Shown here one piece after another: positions 9,131-17,321 of a stretch of DNA of 64,000 nt. Every line of letters starts with the position of its first letter. Within the stretch, counting starts at the first letter, position 1. Below the pieces are notes generated by a model. The model was not told where the DNA came from, searched no databases, and saw nothing but the letters and a program-made list of their open reading frames with translations. Source of the DNA: Weissella viridescens (GTDB taxonomy: Bacteria; Bacillota; Bacilli; Lactobacillales; Lactobacillaceae); the NCBI RefSeq assembly GCF_003862435.1, contig NZ_RHGY01000004.1, forward strand, positions 62,630 to 126,629, in the 5' to 3' direction. Position numbers and translations under genes: made by a program.

Positions 9131-9838
9131 TTACTTTGTTTCAGCTGCTGCCGTCAGCTGTTGATAGGCAGCCCGAGCAGCATCCTTTTCAGCAGCCTTT
9201 GTTGATTTACCTTGTCCAGTTGCAAGCACTTGTTGATTGACCATCACTTCAACTTCAAAGATTTGGTCATTATTGGCCACTGGTTTCTCTGAAAGTTTTT
9301 GATATTTAATCTCAACTGGTCCATCCTTTTGCAGATATTCTTGCAACTTTGATTTGTAATCCACAAATTGTTCAAAAAAGCCTTCATCAATCTTGGCAAA
9401 TAAAATTTGGTCCAAAAAGCGCATCACGACTGCCTGACCTTGATCAAGATATAAGGCACCAATGAAAGCTTCCCAAATATCTTCTAACAAAGAATCACGT
9501 TTTCGAGCACCTGATAGCTCTTCACCGCGCCCTAAGCGAATGTAGCGATCGAGATGTAACTCGCGTGACAAAGCTGCAAACGAACGCGTCTGTACCATTG
9601 CAATACGCAACTCTGTCAATCGACCTTCATCCCAATCTGGAAAACGTTTAAACAAATAGACGGCTGTTGATTGTTGCATCACAGCATCCCCTAAGAACTC
9701 TAAACGTTGATAATCATTTCCTTCAACCTCAGGATGTTCATTTAAATAATTTGCTTGTGTTAATGCTTCTTGGAGCAACTGTTCATTTTCAAAATGTAAG
9801 TCATATTGACTAGCCAATTCTTGCTCTAATTCATCCAT
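9131..9838 (-). CDS. rnc: Ribonuclease III
   Basis: RNase III cleaves double-stranded RNA, including rRNA precursors. The 235-residue product has the catalytic signature RLEFLGDAVM (about residues 45-54), the second acidic cluster EDIWEAFIGALYLDQG, and a C-terminal double-stranded RNA-binding domain (YKSKLQEYLQKDG to AAEKDAARAAYQQL). I chose the ATG at 9838, which follows AAAGGGGGC; a GTG 27 nt further upstream is in frame but lies at the ribosome binding site. It is the first gene of the rnc-smc-ftsY-ylxM-ffh unit. Confidence 0.97.
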   Translation of the reverse strand: MDELEQELASQYDLHFENEQLLQEALTQANYLNEHPEVEGNDYQRLEFLGDAVMQQSTAVYLFKRFPDWDEGRLTELRIAMVQTRSFAALSRELHLDRYIRLGRGEELSGARKRDSLLEDIWEAFIGALYLDQGQAVVMRFLDQILFAKIDEGFFEQFVDYKSKLQEYLQKDGPVEIKYQKLSEKPVANNDQIFEVEVMVNQQVLATGQGKSTKAAEKDAARAAYQQLTAAAETK

Positions 9839-9874
9839 TTTTATTCTGCCCCCTTTAAATTTCACATAGTCTTT

Positions 9875-9883
9875 ATTATACCA
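9875..9883 (-). promoter_or_regulatory. rnc operon promoter (extended -10)
   Basis: The minus strand has TGGTATAAT, a perfect -10 box (9875-9880) with the TGN extension (9881-9883), between the acpP terminator and rnc. The -35 region is weak. Confidence 0.65.
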
Positions 9884-9908
9884 GATTTTCGTGCTTTAAG
9901 CTGAAACA

Positions 9909-9944
9909 AAAGGCACCAACAGCTTATGCCATTGGTGCCTTTTT
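9909..9944 (-). terminator. acpP terminator
   Basis: An 8-bp GGCACCAA/TTGGTGCC stem (9912-9919 with 9932-9939) has an A/T run on both sides. On the minus strand it ends the plsX-acpP transcript 4 bp after the acpP stop. Confidence 0.85.
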
Positions 9945-9947
9945 TCA

Positions 9948-10190
9948 TTATTTTGAATGTGCGATCACGAAATCTGCAACATCATCGATTGTTTGTAATT
10001 GCTCGGCATCCTCATCCGAAATGGCGGTGTTAAACACATCTTCCATTTCTAAAATCAATTCCAGAAAATCAATCGAATCAGCATCGGTCACTTGCATCAA
10101 ATCACTTGACCCCGATAAGGTCTGCGGATCAACTTTAAAATGCTTCGCGACAAATTGAATCACATCATCAACTGTCTGTTGGCGCTCCAT
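9948..10190 (-). CDS. acpP: Acyl carrier protein
   Basis: ACP carries growing acyl chains on a phosphopantetheine arm. The 80-residue acidic product contains the modification site DADSIDFLE, with Ser39 the expected attachment residue, and conserved helices II and III (LILEMEDVFNTAISDED). It follows plsX with a 12-bp gap. The family's usual neighbours fabD and fabG are not here; this may be a second ACP dedicated to phospholipid acyl transfer through PlsX, with the FASII ACP elsewhere. That last point is inference. Confidence 0.95.
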   Translation of the reverse strand: MERQQTVDDVIQFVAKHFKVDPQTLSGSSDLMQVTDADSIDFLELILEMEDVFNTAISDEDAEQLQTIDDVADFVIAHSK

Positions 10191-10202
10191 GCTGACCCCT
10201 GT

Positions 10203-11243
10203 TTACTTTTTTTCTGTCTTCGTTGACAGCTCATCTTTATGGGAAGTAACGTATGCTTCAACCTTATTGGTCAAATCAGCATCAGAAATCTTTTGAATTT
10301 GCTTCAACGTTTGGGCCACTTCATACGCACTTGATGAACCGTGCGTTTTAACAACGGGCGCTTTAACTCCGATAACGACCGCACCACCGTATTCAGAATA
10401 ATCCAAACGTTCAGCAGCCTTCGTCAAACTTGGCTTTAGTAAAAGACCACCCAACTTAGCTTGCAAGTTTCCATCAACAATCGTGTGCTTAACCACTGAA
10501 AGGACACTCTTGGCAGTACCTTCGATGGCTTTCAAGGTCGCGTTTCCAGAAAATCCATCAGAAACGACCACATCAGCGGGTCCTTGTAACAAGTCACGTG
10601 ATTCAACATTTCCAATGAAGTTCAAATTGCCGGCATCACTACCATGTTGCAAGAGTTGATGCGCTTCTTTGTGCAATGGATCACCCTTATCAGGTTCACC
10701 ACCATTGTTGAGCAAGCCCACCCGTGGTGTATCAAAACCAAGCACTTCACTCGCATAGAATGAACCTAAAATACCGTATTGGTAAAGGTGGGCCGGCTTA
10801 TTTTCAGCATTGGCCCCAACATCCATCATCACAAAGACTGGGTGTGGTCCCTTTAAGGCTGGCATCACAGACATCAACGCCGGACGATCAACACCCTTAA
10901 TGCGTCCAACAATGAAAATAGCTGTAGCTAATACAGCACCCGTATTTCCAGCTGAGAAGAAAGCATCTGCTTCACCGGCTTTAACAGCCTCAGCCGCCAT
11001 AACCAGTGAACTGTGCTTCTTGGTACGCATGGCTTTGACAGGTTCTTCAGCCATTTCAATCACTTCATCAGCTTCGATGAATTTGATTTGGTCAGTATTC
11101 TTAATCAACGCCTTTAATTGATCAACCGGACCATACAATTGGAATTCAACATTGGGCATTTCATCCCGGGCTTGTTCGACTCCATTTACAATAGCTTCTG
11201 GTGCGTTATCGCCACCCATTGCATCAATCGCAATTTTTAACAT
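10203..11243 (-). CDS. plsX: Phosphate acyltransferase PlsX
   Basis: PlsX converts acyl-ACP and phosphate to acyl-phosphate, the donor for PlsY in phosphatidic acid synthesis. The 346-residue product starts MLKIAIDAMGGDNAPE and contains MDVGANAENKP and VVSDGFSGNATLKAIEG, all typical of PlsX. I chose the ATG at 11243, preceded by GAGGAAG; an upstream in-frame ATG at 11258 overlaps that ribosome binding site. There is no fapR gene between recG and plsX, unlike Bacillus. Confidence 0.97.
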   Translation of the reverse strand: MLKIAIDAMGGDNAPEAIVNGVEQARDEMPNVEFQLYGPVDQLKALIKNTDQIKFIEADEVIEMAEEPVKAMRTKKHSSLVMAAEAVKAGEADAFFSAGNTGAVLATAIFIVGRIKGVDRPALMSVMPALKGPHPVFVMMDVGANAENKPAHLYQYGILGSFYASEVLGFDTPRVGLLNNGGEPDKGDPLHKEAHQLLQHGSDAGNLNFIGNVESRDLLQGPADVVVSDGFSGNATLKAIEGTAKSVLSVVKHTIVDGNLQAKLGGLLLKPSLTKAAERLDYSEYGGAVVIGVKAPVVKTHGSSSAYEVAQTLKQIQKISDADLTNKVEAYVTSHKDELSTKTEKK

Positions 11244-11301
11244 GTCTTGCTTCCTCATTCATTTTATATATTTTGTTCAATATTTAAAAACAGTACCTAC
11301 C

Positions 11302-11331
11302 ATTATAAAATCTTTTGGGTCCATTAGTCAA
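11302..11331 (-). promoter_or_regulatory. plsX-acpP promoter
   Basis: On the minus strand, -35 TTGACT (11326-11331) and a consensus -10 TATAAT (11302-11307) are 18 bp apart. The -35 box overlaps the end of recG. The 60-nt leader has no obvious structure. Confidence 0.75.
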
Positions 11332-13363
11332 AGTTTCGGTAACGAGCCATCGTCTCGTCCAATAATTCCACTAACGTCTTAATCTCTGGATCTTGGTCCC
11401 AATCCGGTTGAGCCACTAATTCAATCGCCTCTTCTTGGGCAATCGTCATCATTTTTAAATCATGCACTGGATCACCAACTTTAAACTCTGGTACACCTGA
11501 CTGGCGTTTTCCCAGAATATCTCCAGATCCACGTAACTCTAAATCTTTTTGGGCTAGCACAAAACCATCTGTTGTTTGGGTCATCACTTCCATGCGTTCA
11601 ATACCATACTGTGTTTTGGGATCACTCACGAGGAAGTTATATGATTGACGTTCACCTCGACCAACACGACCACGTAATTGATGCAATTGTGACAATCCAA
11701 AGCGATCGGCATCCAAAATTAACATGACACTGGCATTTGGCACATCGACCCCCACTTCAATCACGGTCGTTGAAACCAGTACTTGGAACTGATTGGCCTT
11801 AAAGTCAGCCATGACCTGTTCCTTCTCCTGATTTTCCATTCGCCCATGCAAGAGACCAACCTGATAAGCGGGCCCAAAGACATCAGCAAGTTCGCGATAG
11901 ACAGCCTCCGCGTTTTGAACGTCCAATGTTTCTGATTCTTCAATTAATGGTGTCACAACATAGGCCTGCGCACCGCTTGCTAATTCAGTTTTAATGAATT
12001 CAAGCACCTTTTCATAACCATTATGCCGAACCCATTCGGTTTTAATCGTCTTTCGTCCAGCAGGGAGTTGATCGATAATCGAGACATCCATTTCACCATA
12101 GGCTGTAATGGCCAAGGTTCGGGGGATTGGTGTCGCCGTCATTGCTAAAATGTCAGGATTCATACCAATCTCACGTAACTTTGCGCGTTGCTTGACCCCA
12201 AATCGGTGTTGTTCATCAATAACTGCTAGCCCTAAATTATGAAACAATACATCCGGCTGAATCAATGCATGCGTTCCAACCAAAATATCGATGTCACCGG
12301 CAATTAAATCTTCCAGAATTTGGCGTCGGGCGGCAGCCTTGGTTGAACCCGTTAATAGTTCTACACGTACATCTGTATCAGCAAAGAAATTCCCCAGCGT
12401 GCGTGCATGTTGTTGGGCCAATATTTCAGTCGGTGCCATAAGCGTTGCCTGCATGCCAGCGGTAATTGCCCCATACATGGCTAAGGCAGCGACAACCGTC
12501 TTTCCAGATCCCACGTCCCCCTGTAAGAGGCGATTCATATGCTGTGGGCGCCGCATGTCTCTTAAAATCTCATTGACCACTCGCTTTTGCGCCGCAGTTA
12601 ATTCAAATGGCAAAGTCGCAATAAAGTGTTTCAAAGCCTCATTGTCAAAGTTAACCGGACGCCCTTGATTTTGGCGATCCATTTGTTTAATTAATTGCAA
12701 CCGCATCTGGAAAATAAAGAATTCTTCAAAAGACGCCGTTCTGCGCGCTGCTTGCGCCGTTACAGCATCAGTTGGTTGATGCATGTTTTTAATCACTTCT
12801 CCATGGGGCATAAGCTGATACCGGCGTCGAATTGCTTCGGGAATCAGCTCTTGATCTAATAAATCAGCATACTTATGCAGTGCCTGAAAAACAAGCTCTT
12901 TAATCGTCGACTGGCGAATTTCTTTAGAAGCAGGGTAAACCGCCTGCATGTCATTCTCTTCTTCATTTAAAATGACTTTCATGCCAGTCATTCGCTGCTT
13001 TTTTTGTTCATAAGTCCCATAAACGGCAATTTCATTTTGAATTTCAATTTTTTGGGCGATCCAAGGTTGATTAAAAAAGCTAACCTGAATCGTTTCATGT
13101 TCGATTGATAGCCGAAACGTAACCATTACTTTCTTATAACCAAAGCGTCGCACGACTGGCGCTGACGATACAATCCCTTTAAAAGTTACTTTTTCACCAT
13201 CTGCCGTTTGTGATGGTAATTTCTCCGCTAAATCGTCATAACGGGTCGGGTAATAAGTTAATAGATCTTCTATTGTATAAATATCTAAATGATTGAGCGC
13301 TAGTTCACGCTTGGGACCCACCCCAGTTAATTGGTCGACTGAATCCATTAAACTTTTTGGCAT
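11324..13363 (-). CDS. recG: ATP-dependent DNA helicase RecG
   Basis: RecG remodels stalled replication forks and Holliday junctions. The 679-residue product has an N-terminal wedge (OB) domain, Walker A GDVGSGKT (282-289), the DEQH box (VIDEQHRFG), the ATATPIPRTLA motif, and the C-terminal QLRGRVGRGE helicase motif VI followed by the TRG-like region DLELRGSGDILG. The length is typical. Its ribosome binding site GGAGGG lies only a few bases after the U-run of the fakA terminator, leaving no room for a promoter between them. Confidence 0.98.
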   Translation of the reverse strand: MPKSLMDSVDQLTGVGPKRELALNHLDIYTIEDLLTYYPTRYDDLAEKLPSQTADGEKVTFKGIVSSAPVVRRFGYKKVMVTFRLSIEHETIQVSFFNQPWIAQKIEIQNEIAVYGTYEQKKQRMTGMKVILNEEENDMQAVYPASKEIRQSTIKELVFQALHKYADLLDQELIPEAIRRRYQLMPHGEVIKNMHQPTDAVTAQAARRTASFEEFFIFQMRLQLIKQMDRQNQGRPVNFDNEALKHFIATLPFELTAAQKRVVNEILRDMRRPQHMNRLLQGDVGSGKTVVAALAMYGAITAGMQATLMAPTEILAQQHARTLGNFFADTDVRVELLTGSTKAAARRQILEDLIAGDIDILVGTHALIQPDVLFHNLGLAVIDEQHRFGVKQRAKLREIGMNPDILAMTATPIPRTLAITAYGEMDVSIIDQLPAGRKTIKTEWVRHNGYEKVLEFIKTELASGAQAYVVTPLIEESETLDVQNAEAVYRELADVFGPAYQVGLLHGRMENQEKEQVMADFKANQFQVLVSTTVIEVGVDVPNASVMLILDADRFGLSQLHQLRGRVGRGERQSYNFLVSDPKTQYGIERMEVMTQTTDGFVLAQKDLELRGSGDILGKRQSGVPEFKVGDPVHDLKMMTIAQEEAIELVAQPDWDQDPEIKTLVELLDETMARYRNFD

Positions 13364-13377
13364 TGGGCCCTCCTTTC

Positions 13378-13405
13378 AAAAAAAAGAGCTAGCATCTGCT
13401 AACTC
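13378..13405 (-). terminator. fakA terminator, directly before recG
   Basis: An 8-bp stem (13386-13393 with 13398-13405, one G-T pair) and an AGAT loop are followed on the minus strand by eight T residues (13378-13385). The recG ribosome binding site begins about five bases further on. Confidence 0.85.
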
Positions 13406-13432
13406 TACTTTAATGTTCATTGCGAATGACTG

Positions 13433-15115
13433 TTATTCAACCGACAACAAAATTGGGTATAGTGGTTGTCCACCATCATGAATTTCAAATTCTAATTCAT
13501 CATCGAGGGTTTCACCATAACTGACAATGGCATCAGCCAAATCAGAATTACCTTCAAGACCAAAATAAATGGTTACTAATTCTGAATCATCATCCAACAT
13601 CTTCTCAAGTAAAGCCTTTGCGGCGGCTTCAATATCAGCATTTGGCTTGGCGACAACAATCTCACCATCCAAAATTCCGATACTGTCGCCATCATGGATT
13701 TCTAATCCCTTAATGTTGGTATCACGCACAGATGTCGTTACTGAACCAGACTTAATATCACCAATTGTCGCCGTCATTGCATCAGCGGTTTGATCTAATT
13801 GTCCTTCAGGATTGTATCCCAAAACCATCGCTGTCAAACCTTGTTGTTGCGTCTTCGTACGCACAACAGCTGTTGGCATGTCGGTAAGCTCAATTGCTTG
13901 GTCAGCTGCCATAAAGATATTGCTATCGTTAGGCAAAATAATCACTTGCTTAGCGCCAGTACCATTCACGGCAGCAACTAAGTCAGCTGTTGATGGTGCT
14001 TGTTCACCATCAAGGACTGTGGTTACACCAGCATCCTTAAAGAGTTTTTGCATTCCTTCACCAGTCGCAATTGTCACAACGGCTAAATCCTTAGACGCCG
14101 CTTGTTCTGCTTCTGCTTCACGTTGCTTATCTGCCTTTTCGGCAGCTTCAGCTTGTTGGTTACGCATGTTATCGACTTTAACCTTACGCAATGAACCAAA
14201 ATGGGTTCCCCATTCGATCACAGCACCTGGGTTTTCTGTGTGTACGTGGACCTTCACAACTTCATCATCATTGATGACAAGCAGTGAATCACCCAAACCG
14301 GCTAAGTAATTATAAAAAGTGTCATAGTCAAAGTCTTTATCGTATGTTGTTCCCTGAGCGATATCGACCATGATTTCAGTACAATAACCATACTTGATGT
14401 CTTGTGGATCAAGATCACCTTGAACACCAGCATTGTGCATTGATTGGATCATGGCTTCTAGTCCAGCATTATCCACATTACCAGATGTCATTTCTTCACC
14501 TGACAATGCGCCATAAAAGGCTTGGAATACAATCACAAGTCCTTGCCCCCCAGAATCAACAACACCGACTTCTTTCAAAGCAGGCAACAAATCTGGCGTC
14601 TTTGCCAAAGCCTTTTCAGCGGCATCTAATGTCTCGTGCATCACTTCGACAACATCATCTGTTTGCTTAGCTGCGCGATTAGCAGCAGCAGCAGCCTCAC
14701 GAATGACCGTCAAAATTGTTCCTTCGGTAGGCTTCATCACAGCCTTATAAGCTGTTTCTGCTCCACCCATCAAGGCATCCGCGAAATCACGGGCTGAAAG
14801 GGTCTGCTTACCATCAACTGAATTGGCGAACCCACGGAAAATTTGTGAGAGAATGACACCTGAATTACCACGTGCCCCCATCAACAGCCCCTTTGAGGTT
14901 GCCTTAGCCAAACTACCCAGACTTGTATCATCTTCAGCACGTTCGTACTCAGCACCACTTGCCATTGATAAGGTCATGTTTGTACCTGTATCACCATCCG
15001 GAACAGGGAAAACATTTAATTTATTGATTTTTTCTGCATTATCCTGCAAAGCGCTTGCTGCAGAATTAATCATCTTACCAAATTCAACATTGGTAATTTC
15101 TGTTAGTACTTCCAC
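13433..15115 (-). CDS. fakA: Fatty acid kinase, DAK2-domain subunit (FakA/YloV)
   Basis: FakA phosphorylates exogenous fatty acids delivered by FakB, giving acyl-phosphate for PlsX/PlsY. The 560-residue product has the DAK2 nucleotide-binding motif NVFPVPDGDTGTNMT (about 34-48), the GARGNSGVILSQ motif, a central region, and the C-terminal FakA-specific domain (IYFGLEGN, DGGQPLYPILLSVE). Translation starts at a GTG preceded by AAGGAG at 8 nt. It lies downstream of the Asp23-family gene, as in most Firmicutes. Its product would feed the plsX pathway encoded 2 kb away. Confidence 0.94.
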   Translation of the reverse strand: MEVLTEITNVEFGKMINSAASALQDNAEKINKLNVFPVPDGDTGTNMTLSMASGAEYERAEDDTSLGSLAKATSKGLLMGARGNSGVILSQIFRGFANSVDGKQTLSARDFADALMGGAETAYKAVMKPTEGTILTVIREAAAAANRAAKQTDDVVEVMHETLDAAEKALAKTPDLLPALKEVGVVDSGGQGLVIVFQAFYGALSGEEMTSGNVDNAGLEAMIQSMHNAGVQGDLDPQDIKYGYCTEIMVDIAQGTTYDKDFDYDTFYNYLAGLGDSLLVINDDEVVKVHVHTENPGAVIEWGTHFGSLRKVKVDNMRNQQAEAAEKADKQREAEAEQAASKDLAVVTIATGEGMQKLFKDAGVTTVLDGEQAPSTADLVAAVNGTGAKQVIILPNDSNIFMAADQAIELTDMPTAVVRTKTQQQGLTAMVLGYNPEGQLDQTADAMTATIGDIKSGSVTTSVRDTNIKGLEIHDGDSIGILDGEIVVAKPNADIEAAAKALLEKMLDDDSELVTIYFGLEGNSDLADAIVSYGETLDDELEFEIHDGGQPLYPILLSVE

Positions 15116-15141
15116 AATCTTAACTCCTTATCGTTACCGTT

Positions 15142-15504
15142 TTAATCTTCAAGCATACGGACGCCTTGTACCGTCACATTAACTTCTTGTGCCACAATAC
15201 CTAACATCACATTTAAATCATTTTTAACGCGGGCTTGAACACTCTTTGAAATTTCAGAGATTTTCATGCCGTAACCAACAATAATGTAAACATCAACGAT
15301 TACACCATTATCTGCTTGACGAACAACAACACCTTTTGCGAAGTTATCTCCATTCAAAATCTGGTTGACACCATCACGAACTGGGGTTTGACTAGCCATA
15401 CCAACGACACCATAATTATCTGTCGCTGCACCGCCAACAATTGTTGCGATTACATCATTTTCGATTTCAATTGTTCCTTGATTGATTTGAATCTTAACTG
15501 CCAT
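15142..15504 (-). CDS. yloU: Asp23/Gls24 family protein (YloU)
   Basis: The 120-residue product, MAVKIQINQGTIEIENDVIATIVGGAA onward in two blocks, is an Asp23/Gls24 family member. Such proteins are small envelope-stress-linked proteins of uncertain function, nearly always paired with fakA. The ATG at 15504 follows GGAGGT; an upstream in-frame ATG at 15540 lacks such a site. It forms a two-gene operon with fakA (26-bp gap). Confidence 0.92.
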   Translation of the reverse strand: MAVKIQINQGTIEIENDVIATIVGGAATDNYGVVGMASQTPVRDGVNQILNGDNFAKGVVVRQADNGVIVDVYIIVGYGMKISEISKSVQARVKNDLNVMLGIVAQEVNVTVQGVRMLED

Positions 15505-15583
15505 GTTGTTTGACCTCCGTTTGAAACTGTCACCATGCATTGCCTAGTAACCTGTCGATTATGTCACGTTCTTAACTCATTCT

Positions 15584-15592
15584 ATTCTAACA
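15584..15592 (-). promoter_or_regulatory. yloU-fakA promoter (extended -10)
   Basis: The minus strand shows TGTTAGAAT (-10 TAGAAT at 15584-15589 with TGT before it) between the rpmB terminator and yloU. Arms AACCTGT and ACAGGTT bracket the start of the leader and could pair. Confidence 0.5.
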
Positions 15593-15607
15593 GGTTTCTG
15601 GTGATAA

Positions 15608-15640
15608 AAGAAAAAAGCCACCATAATCGGTAGCTTTTTT
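15608..15640 (-). terminator. rpmB terminator
   Basis: A 7-bp stem (15616-15622 with 15629-15635, one G-T pair) is flanked by A and T runs. On the minus strand it terminates rpmB just after its stop codon; on the plus strand it could also work. Confidence 0.85.
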
Positions 15641-15642
15641 AA

Positions 15643-15843
15643 TTAAACACGCTCAATTGTACCGTTCTTCAAACCAGCCTTCAAAGTACGAGCTGATAGG
15701 TACACCTTCTTAGGTGCTGAACCGTTAATCTTAACCGTCACTTTTTGCAAGTTTGGCTTCCAGCTACGACGACTTGAGTTAAGGGCGTGTGAACGTTGGT
15801 TACCAAAGCGAGTACGCTTTCCGTTGACTGCATCAACTGCCAT
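15643..15843 (-). CDS. rpmB: 50S ribosomal protein L28
   Basis: The 66-residue basic product, starting [20 protein letters not shown] and containing [16 protein letters not shown], is L28. The ATG at 15843 is preceded by TTGGAGGG; a longer frame upstream starts within the ribosome binding region. As in Bacillus, rpmB lies between thiN and yloU and is monocistronic, with its own strong promoter and terminator. L28 of some Firmicutes carries zinc-binding cysteines; this one has none, so it is the zinc-independent type. Confidence 0.97.
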   Translation of the reverse strand: MAVDAVNGKRTRFGNQRSHALNSSRRSWKPNLQKVTVKINGSAPKKVYLSARTLKAGLKNGTIERV

Positions 15844-15902
15844 ATGTTTACCCTCCAATCTTAAGCTCTCTAAATTTTTTAGTGCTTTTATTTACTTGAA
15901 TA

Positions 15903-15931
15903 ATAATACCAAACCACTCGCACTTGTGCAA
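15903..15931 (-). promoter_or_regulatory. rpmB promoter
   Basis: On the minus strand, -35 TTGCAC (15926-15931) and -10 TATTAT (15903-15908) are separated by 17 bp. A dyad lies immediately upstream of the -35 box. Confidence 0.75.
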
Positions 15932-15937
15932 GGGTTT

Positions 15938-15963
15938 TGTGTAAAGTATTTTTACTTTACACA
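15938..15963 (-). promoter_or_regulatory. Dyad TGTAAAG-N8-CTTTACA upstream of rpmB
   Basis: An 11-bp perfect inverted repeat (arms 15938-15948 and 15953-15963, TTTT between) ends 7 bp before the rpmB -35 box and about 23 bp after the thiN stop. It shares the core TGTAAAG, an 8-bp A/T-rich spacer and CTTTACA with the dyad at the rpsP promoter. No U-run follows on the minus strand. It may be an operator or an mRNA 3'-end stem. Confidence 0.5.
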
Positions 15964-15985
15964 ATTTTCACCAGATGCAGACGGC

Positions 15986-16639
15986 TTAAATTTCTGCATC
16001 CCGGCTTTGAATCACTGCTATAATGCCCGATTCAAAGCTAAAATGATTTGTCTCACCCACAAATTCATTTGATGACCACGAGTAAGGATTTCCACTCCAT
16101 TGCTGTAAAGGATACTTTTCATCAATGAGTGTTAAGTGTGTTACCGGAGTTAATGGCATGAATCCAAGGTACTTCATATTCGGACTTTTGTGAAGCGTAT
16201 GCTTGCCCGCTTCATAAAACGTTATTTCATTGTAACGATCAATTAAACGAACTTTTGATCGCAATGATTGAAATTTAGGATTCGTAAAAATCCAAACATT
16301 CGAGAACATTTGATCCATGCGACCACCAGTGGCCCCATAGATATCAATACGTTCCACATCATACAGGTGGTCTAAAGTTGTTAACAAAAGTTCCGTGTCC
16401 GTCTGGTTTTGATCTGTCTTAGTTACAACATGGGCAACTTGTTGGAAAACATCGTCCTGTTCCGCCTTTGACATCGAATCAAAATCTCCGACAACCACTT
16501 CTGGTTGATACCCCAAAGCTAGTAGCCGTAAGGCACCTCGGTCAGCCGCTGCCCACCTTCCAGACAGTTGTCCTTGTTTGAGCTGTTCTGGCCAATCCGC
16601 TTCTGGTCCGCCTACTAAGACTTGAAAGGCATCACCCAT
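15986..16639 (-). CDS. thiN: Thiamine pyrophosphokinase
   Basis: ThiN transfers pyrophosphate from ATP to thiamine, making thiamine diphosphate. The 217-residue product has GGPEADWP near the N-terminus, the AADRGALRLLALGYQPEVVVGDFDS segment (in two blocks, with catalytic acidic residues), DQNQTDTELLL and YGATGGRMDQMFSNV, all hallmarks of the family. It overlaps the rpe stop by a single base (TGATG arrangement) and is the last gene of the priA-thiN cluster. A dyad, not a clear terminator, follows it. Confidence 0.96.
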   Translation of the reverse strand: MGDAFQVLVGGPEADWPEQLKQGQLSGRWAAADRGALRLLALGYQPEVVVGDFDSMSKAEQDDVFQQVAHVVTKTDQNQTDTELLLTTLDHLYDVERIDIYGATGGRMDQMFSNVWIFTNPKFQSLRSKVRLIDRYNEITFYEAGKHTLHKSPNMKYLGFMPLTPVTHLTLIDEKYPLQQWSGNPYSWSSNEFVGETNHFSFESGIIAVIQSRDAEI

Positions 16640-17298
16640 TAGTCAGCCGTCACTTCCTTAAGACGCGCAATCTTCGCGGCTGGGTCCACCTTATCGTAAA
16701 CATATGAACCAGCAACAGCCACTGTTGCACCAGCATCATAGGCAAGCTTGGTTGTTTCATCATTGGCGCCACCATCAATTTGAATATCGAAAGTGTAGCC
16801 GTTATCACGCTTGATTTGTGCGAGCTTTTCAATCTTCTTAAGCATTGATGGTAAGAACTTTTGACCACCAAAACCAGGGTTTACGGTCATAATCAAAACT
16901 TGATCAACCATATCCAAGACCGGTTCAATCAATTCAACTGCAGTGCCTGGATTGATAACAACTTCAGCCTTAACGTCGTTATTCTTAATCATTTGTAGGG
17001 CACGGTGGATATGTTGTGTTGCTTCATATTGCACCCCAATAATATCTGAACCAGCTTGTGCAAATTCATCAACATAGCGTTCTGGTTCTTCAACCATCAA
17101 ATGTACATCCAATGGCAAATTGGTCACTTGCTTCAATGCCTTTACCCAACCTGGACCATATGAAATTGATGGCACAAACATTCCATCCATCACATCAACG
17201 TGTAACATATCTGCGCCAGCCGCTTCGACTAACTCAACATCACCTTGCAGATTCAAATAATCAGCTGACAAAATTGATGGTGCAACTTTAATTGACAT
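16639..17298 (-). CDS. rpe: Ribulose-phosphate 3-epimerase
   Basis: Rpe interconverts ribulose-5-phosphate and xylulose-5-phosphate in the pentose phosphate pathway, central to heterofermentative (phosphoketolase) metabolism. The 219-residue product has APSILSADYLNL, HVDVMDGMFVP, the phosphate-binding MTVNPGFGGQKF and QIDGGAND motifs of the TIM barrel. I chose the ATG at 17298, seven bases after AGAGGT; the ATG at 17304 is too close to that site. It is tightly linked to rsgA and thiN. Confidence 0.97.
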   Translation of the reverse strand: MSIKVAPSILSADYLNLQGDVELVEAAGADMLHVDVMDGMFVPSISYGPGWVKALKQVTNLPLDVHLMVEEPERYVDEFAQAGSDIIGVQYEATQHIHRALQMIKNNDVKAEVVINPGTAVELIEPVLDMVDQVLIMTVNPGFGGQKFLPSMLKKIEKLAQIKRDNGYTFDIQIDGGANDETTKLAYDAGATVAVAGSYVYDKVDPAAKIARLKEVTAD

Positions 17299-17321
17299 AT
17301 CCATAACCTCTTTTTCTAGTT

